From Sulfurimonadaceae bacterium (GTDB lineage Bacteria; Campylobacterota; Campylobacteria; Campylobacterales; Sulfurimonadaceae), in contig JAUWRZ010000007.1 of assembly GCA_030610325.1 (NCBI GenBank), positions 1-16,030 on the forward strand: a stretch of DNA of 16,030 bases, written 5' to 3'. The translations under genes were made by a program, and so were the position numbers. This document shows, piece after piece, positions 15,146-16,030 of this stretch (position 1 is its first letter; each line of letters begins with the position of its first letter). A model generated the notes under the pieces. That model searched no databases. It saw only the letters and a program-made list of their open reading frames with translations, and was not told the origin of the DNA.

Positions 15146-16030
15146 TTACTCCTCCTGCTCTTTGAGTAGGCGTTTAAGTACTTTTCCGGTCGCATTCTTG
15201 GGAAGTTCATCAATGATCTTCACTGATTTGGGCAACTTGAAGTTTGCCATCTTCTTCTTTAGAGCGGCTTTGATCACGCTCTCTGTGATCTTCTCGGTGT
15301 CAGTACCCTCTTCTACCTCTATATAGGCCACTGGGACCTCACCGTTTTTAGGGTCTTTGACCCCTATGACTGCGGCGGCTTTGACATACTCGAGCAGCAT
15401 CAGATGCTCTTCGATCTCACGCGGATAGATGTTGATCCCTTTGGAGATGATAAGGTCTTTGATACGGTCTACTATATAGATGTAACCCTCATCATCCATC
15501 TTCGCCAGGTCTCCGGTACGCAACCAGCCGTTGACGATGGTCTCTTTGGTCGCTTCGGGCCGGTTAAGATAACCTATCATGACACAATCACCTTTGACGA
15601 TCAGTTCACCGACCTGACCCCACGGGACCTCGATCATGTTCTCATCGACTATCTTTACCTCATAACCCGGCATCGCCTGACCGACGGAGAGGATCTTCTG
15701 CTTATGCAGCGGATTGATCGCGACAGCAGGGGAACATTCACTCAGACCGTAACCCTCTAACATCGTCGCCCGGTTGAACACCTGACCAAAGCGGGTGATC
15801 GTATCCTCACTCAGCGCCGAAGCACCGGATATAAAGGCACGTATGGAGTTAAACCAGAGAAAATACCAGGGAAGGTCTGCACGGATAAGCGCATTATAGA
15901 TGTCTGGTACTCCAAGGAATATGGTGACTCGTTTAAGCAGGGTCTGCTTGATGATGTTACTAAAGGGCAAGATCGACTTGATGATGACAAACGAGCCCTT
16001 GGAAAAGATAGGAAGCATCACTATGATGGA
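15146..16030 (-). CDS. Long-chain acyl-CoA synthetase (AMP-forming ligase), C-terminal part
   Basis: The last 294 codons of a class I adenylate-forming enzyme; the N terminus lies beyond position 16030. Counting from the window edge, motifs are YGLSECSP (94-101, adenylate binding), GWLRTGD (168-174), the hinge DRIKDLIISKGINIYPREIE (188-207), and the C-terminal LPKNATGKVLKR (276-287) with the catalytic Lys283. This set is typical of fatty acyl-CoA synthetases of the FadD type, which activate fatty acids with ATP and CoA. Chain-length preference cannot be read from this part. An in-frame GTG at 16021 is internal; the frame is open to the edge. Confidence 0.9.
   Translation of the reverse strand, partial: SIIVMLPIFSKGSFVIIKSILPFSNIIKQTLLKRVTIFLGVPDIYNALIRADLPWYFLWFNSIRAFISGASALSEDTITRFGQVFNRATMLEGYGLSECSPAVAINPLHKQKILSVGQAMPGYEVKIVDENMIEVPWGQVGELIVKGDCVMIGYLNRPEATKETIVNGWLRTGDLAKMDDEGYIYIVDRIKDLIISKGINIYPREIEEHLMLLEYVKAAAVIGVKDPKNGEVPVAYIEVEEGTDTEKITESVIKAALKKKMANFKLPKSVKIIDELPKNATGKVLKRLLKEQEE

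Noticed and set aside
14977..15213. 78-codon minus-strand open frame bridging the acyl-CoA synthetase end and the ATPase start
   Set aside because: It overlaps both genes in another frame. Its middle is read through the polypyrimidine mirror repeat, and it shows no recognisable protein character.

Overview
This window is almost entirely one minus-strand operon for respiratory complex I (nuo), read from right to left, followed upstream by two unrelated minus-strand genes. Subunit order, tight spacing and protein types point to a free-living Campylobacterota species (Sulfurovum/Sulfurimonas-like). The main clues are a 74-residue cysteine-free protein in place of NuoE, no true NuoF, and a Campylobacter-type NuoH loop. 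The placement is inferred from protein character; no database search was possible.

Layout, right to left on the minus strand: the C-terminal part of a long-chain acyl-CoA synthetase (15146-16030, cut by the window edge); a 95-bp gap with a purine mirror repeat; a 578-residue AAA ATPase with a TTG start (13314-15050); a 311-bp intergenic region with a weak terminator candidate, a likely promoter and several perfect palindromes. The nuo operon then runs nuoA, nuoB, nuoC, nuoD, the small NuoE-position gene, a GltD-like flavoprotein in the NuoF position, two consecutive full nuoG genes, nuoH, nuoI, nuoJ, nuoK and the start of nuoL, which runs off position 1. Gaps inside the operon are about 10 bp or less and several genes overlap. 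No credible plus-strand gene, tRNA, rRNA, CRISPR array or insertion sequence was seen.

How it works together: NuoB, C, D and I form the quinone-side connecting arm, and NuoA, H, J, K and L (with M and N presumably beyond the window) form the proton-pumping membrane arm. All key catalytic residues checked in B, D, I, K and L are present. The electron-input end is highly modified. The NuoE thioredoxin-like [2Fe-2S] protein and the NuoF NADH/FMN domain are missing. In their place is a fusion of a NuoF-type N3-cluster remnant (third cysteine replaced by glycine) with a glutamate-synthase-small-subunit-type iron-sulfur/FAD/NAD(P)H module. Next come two NuoG paralogues, each with every iron-sulfur ligand intact and with an eight-cysteine double-cluster motif in place of the single N4 motif. 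The strongest hypothesis is a complex I with an unusual NAD(P)H, ferredoxin or flavodoxin input, possibly with two NuoG wires. Running in reverse it could serve reductive CO2 fixation.
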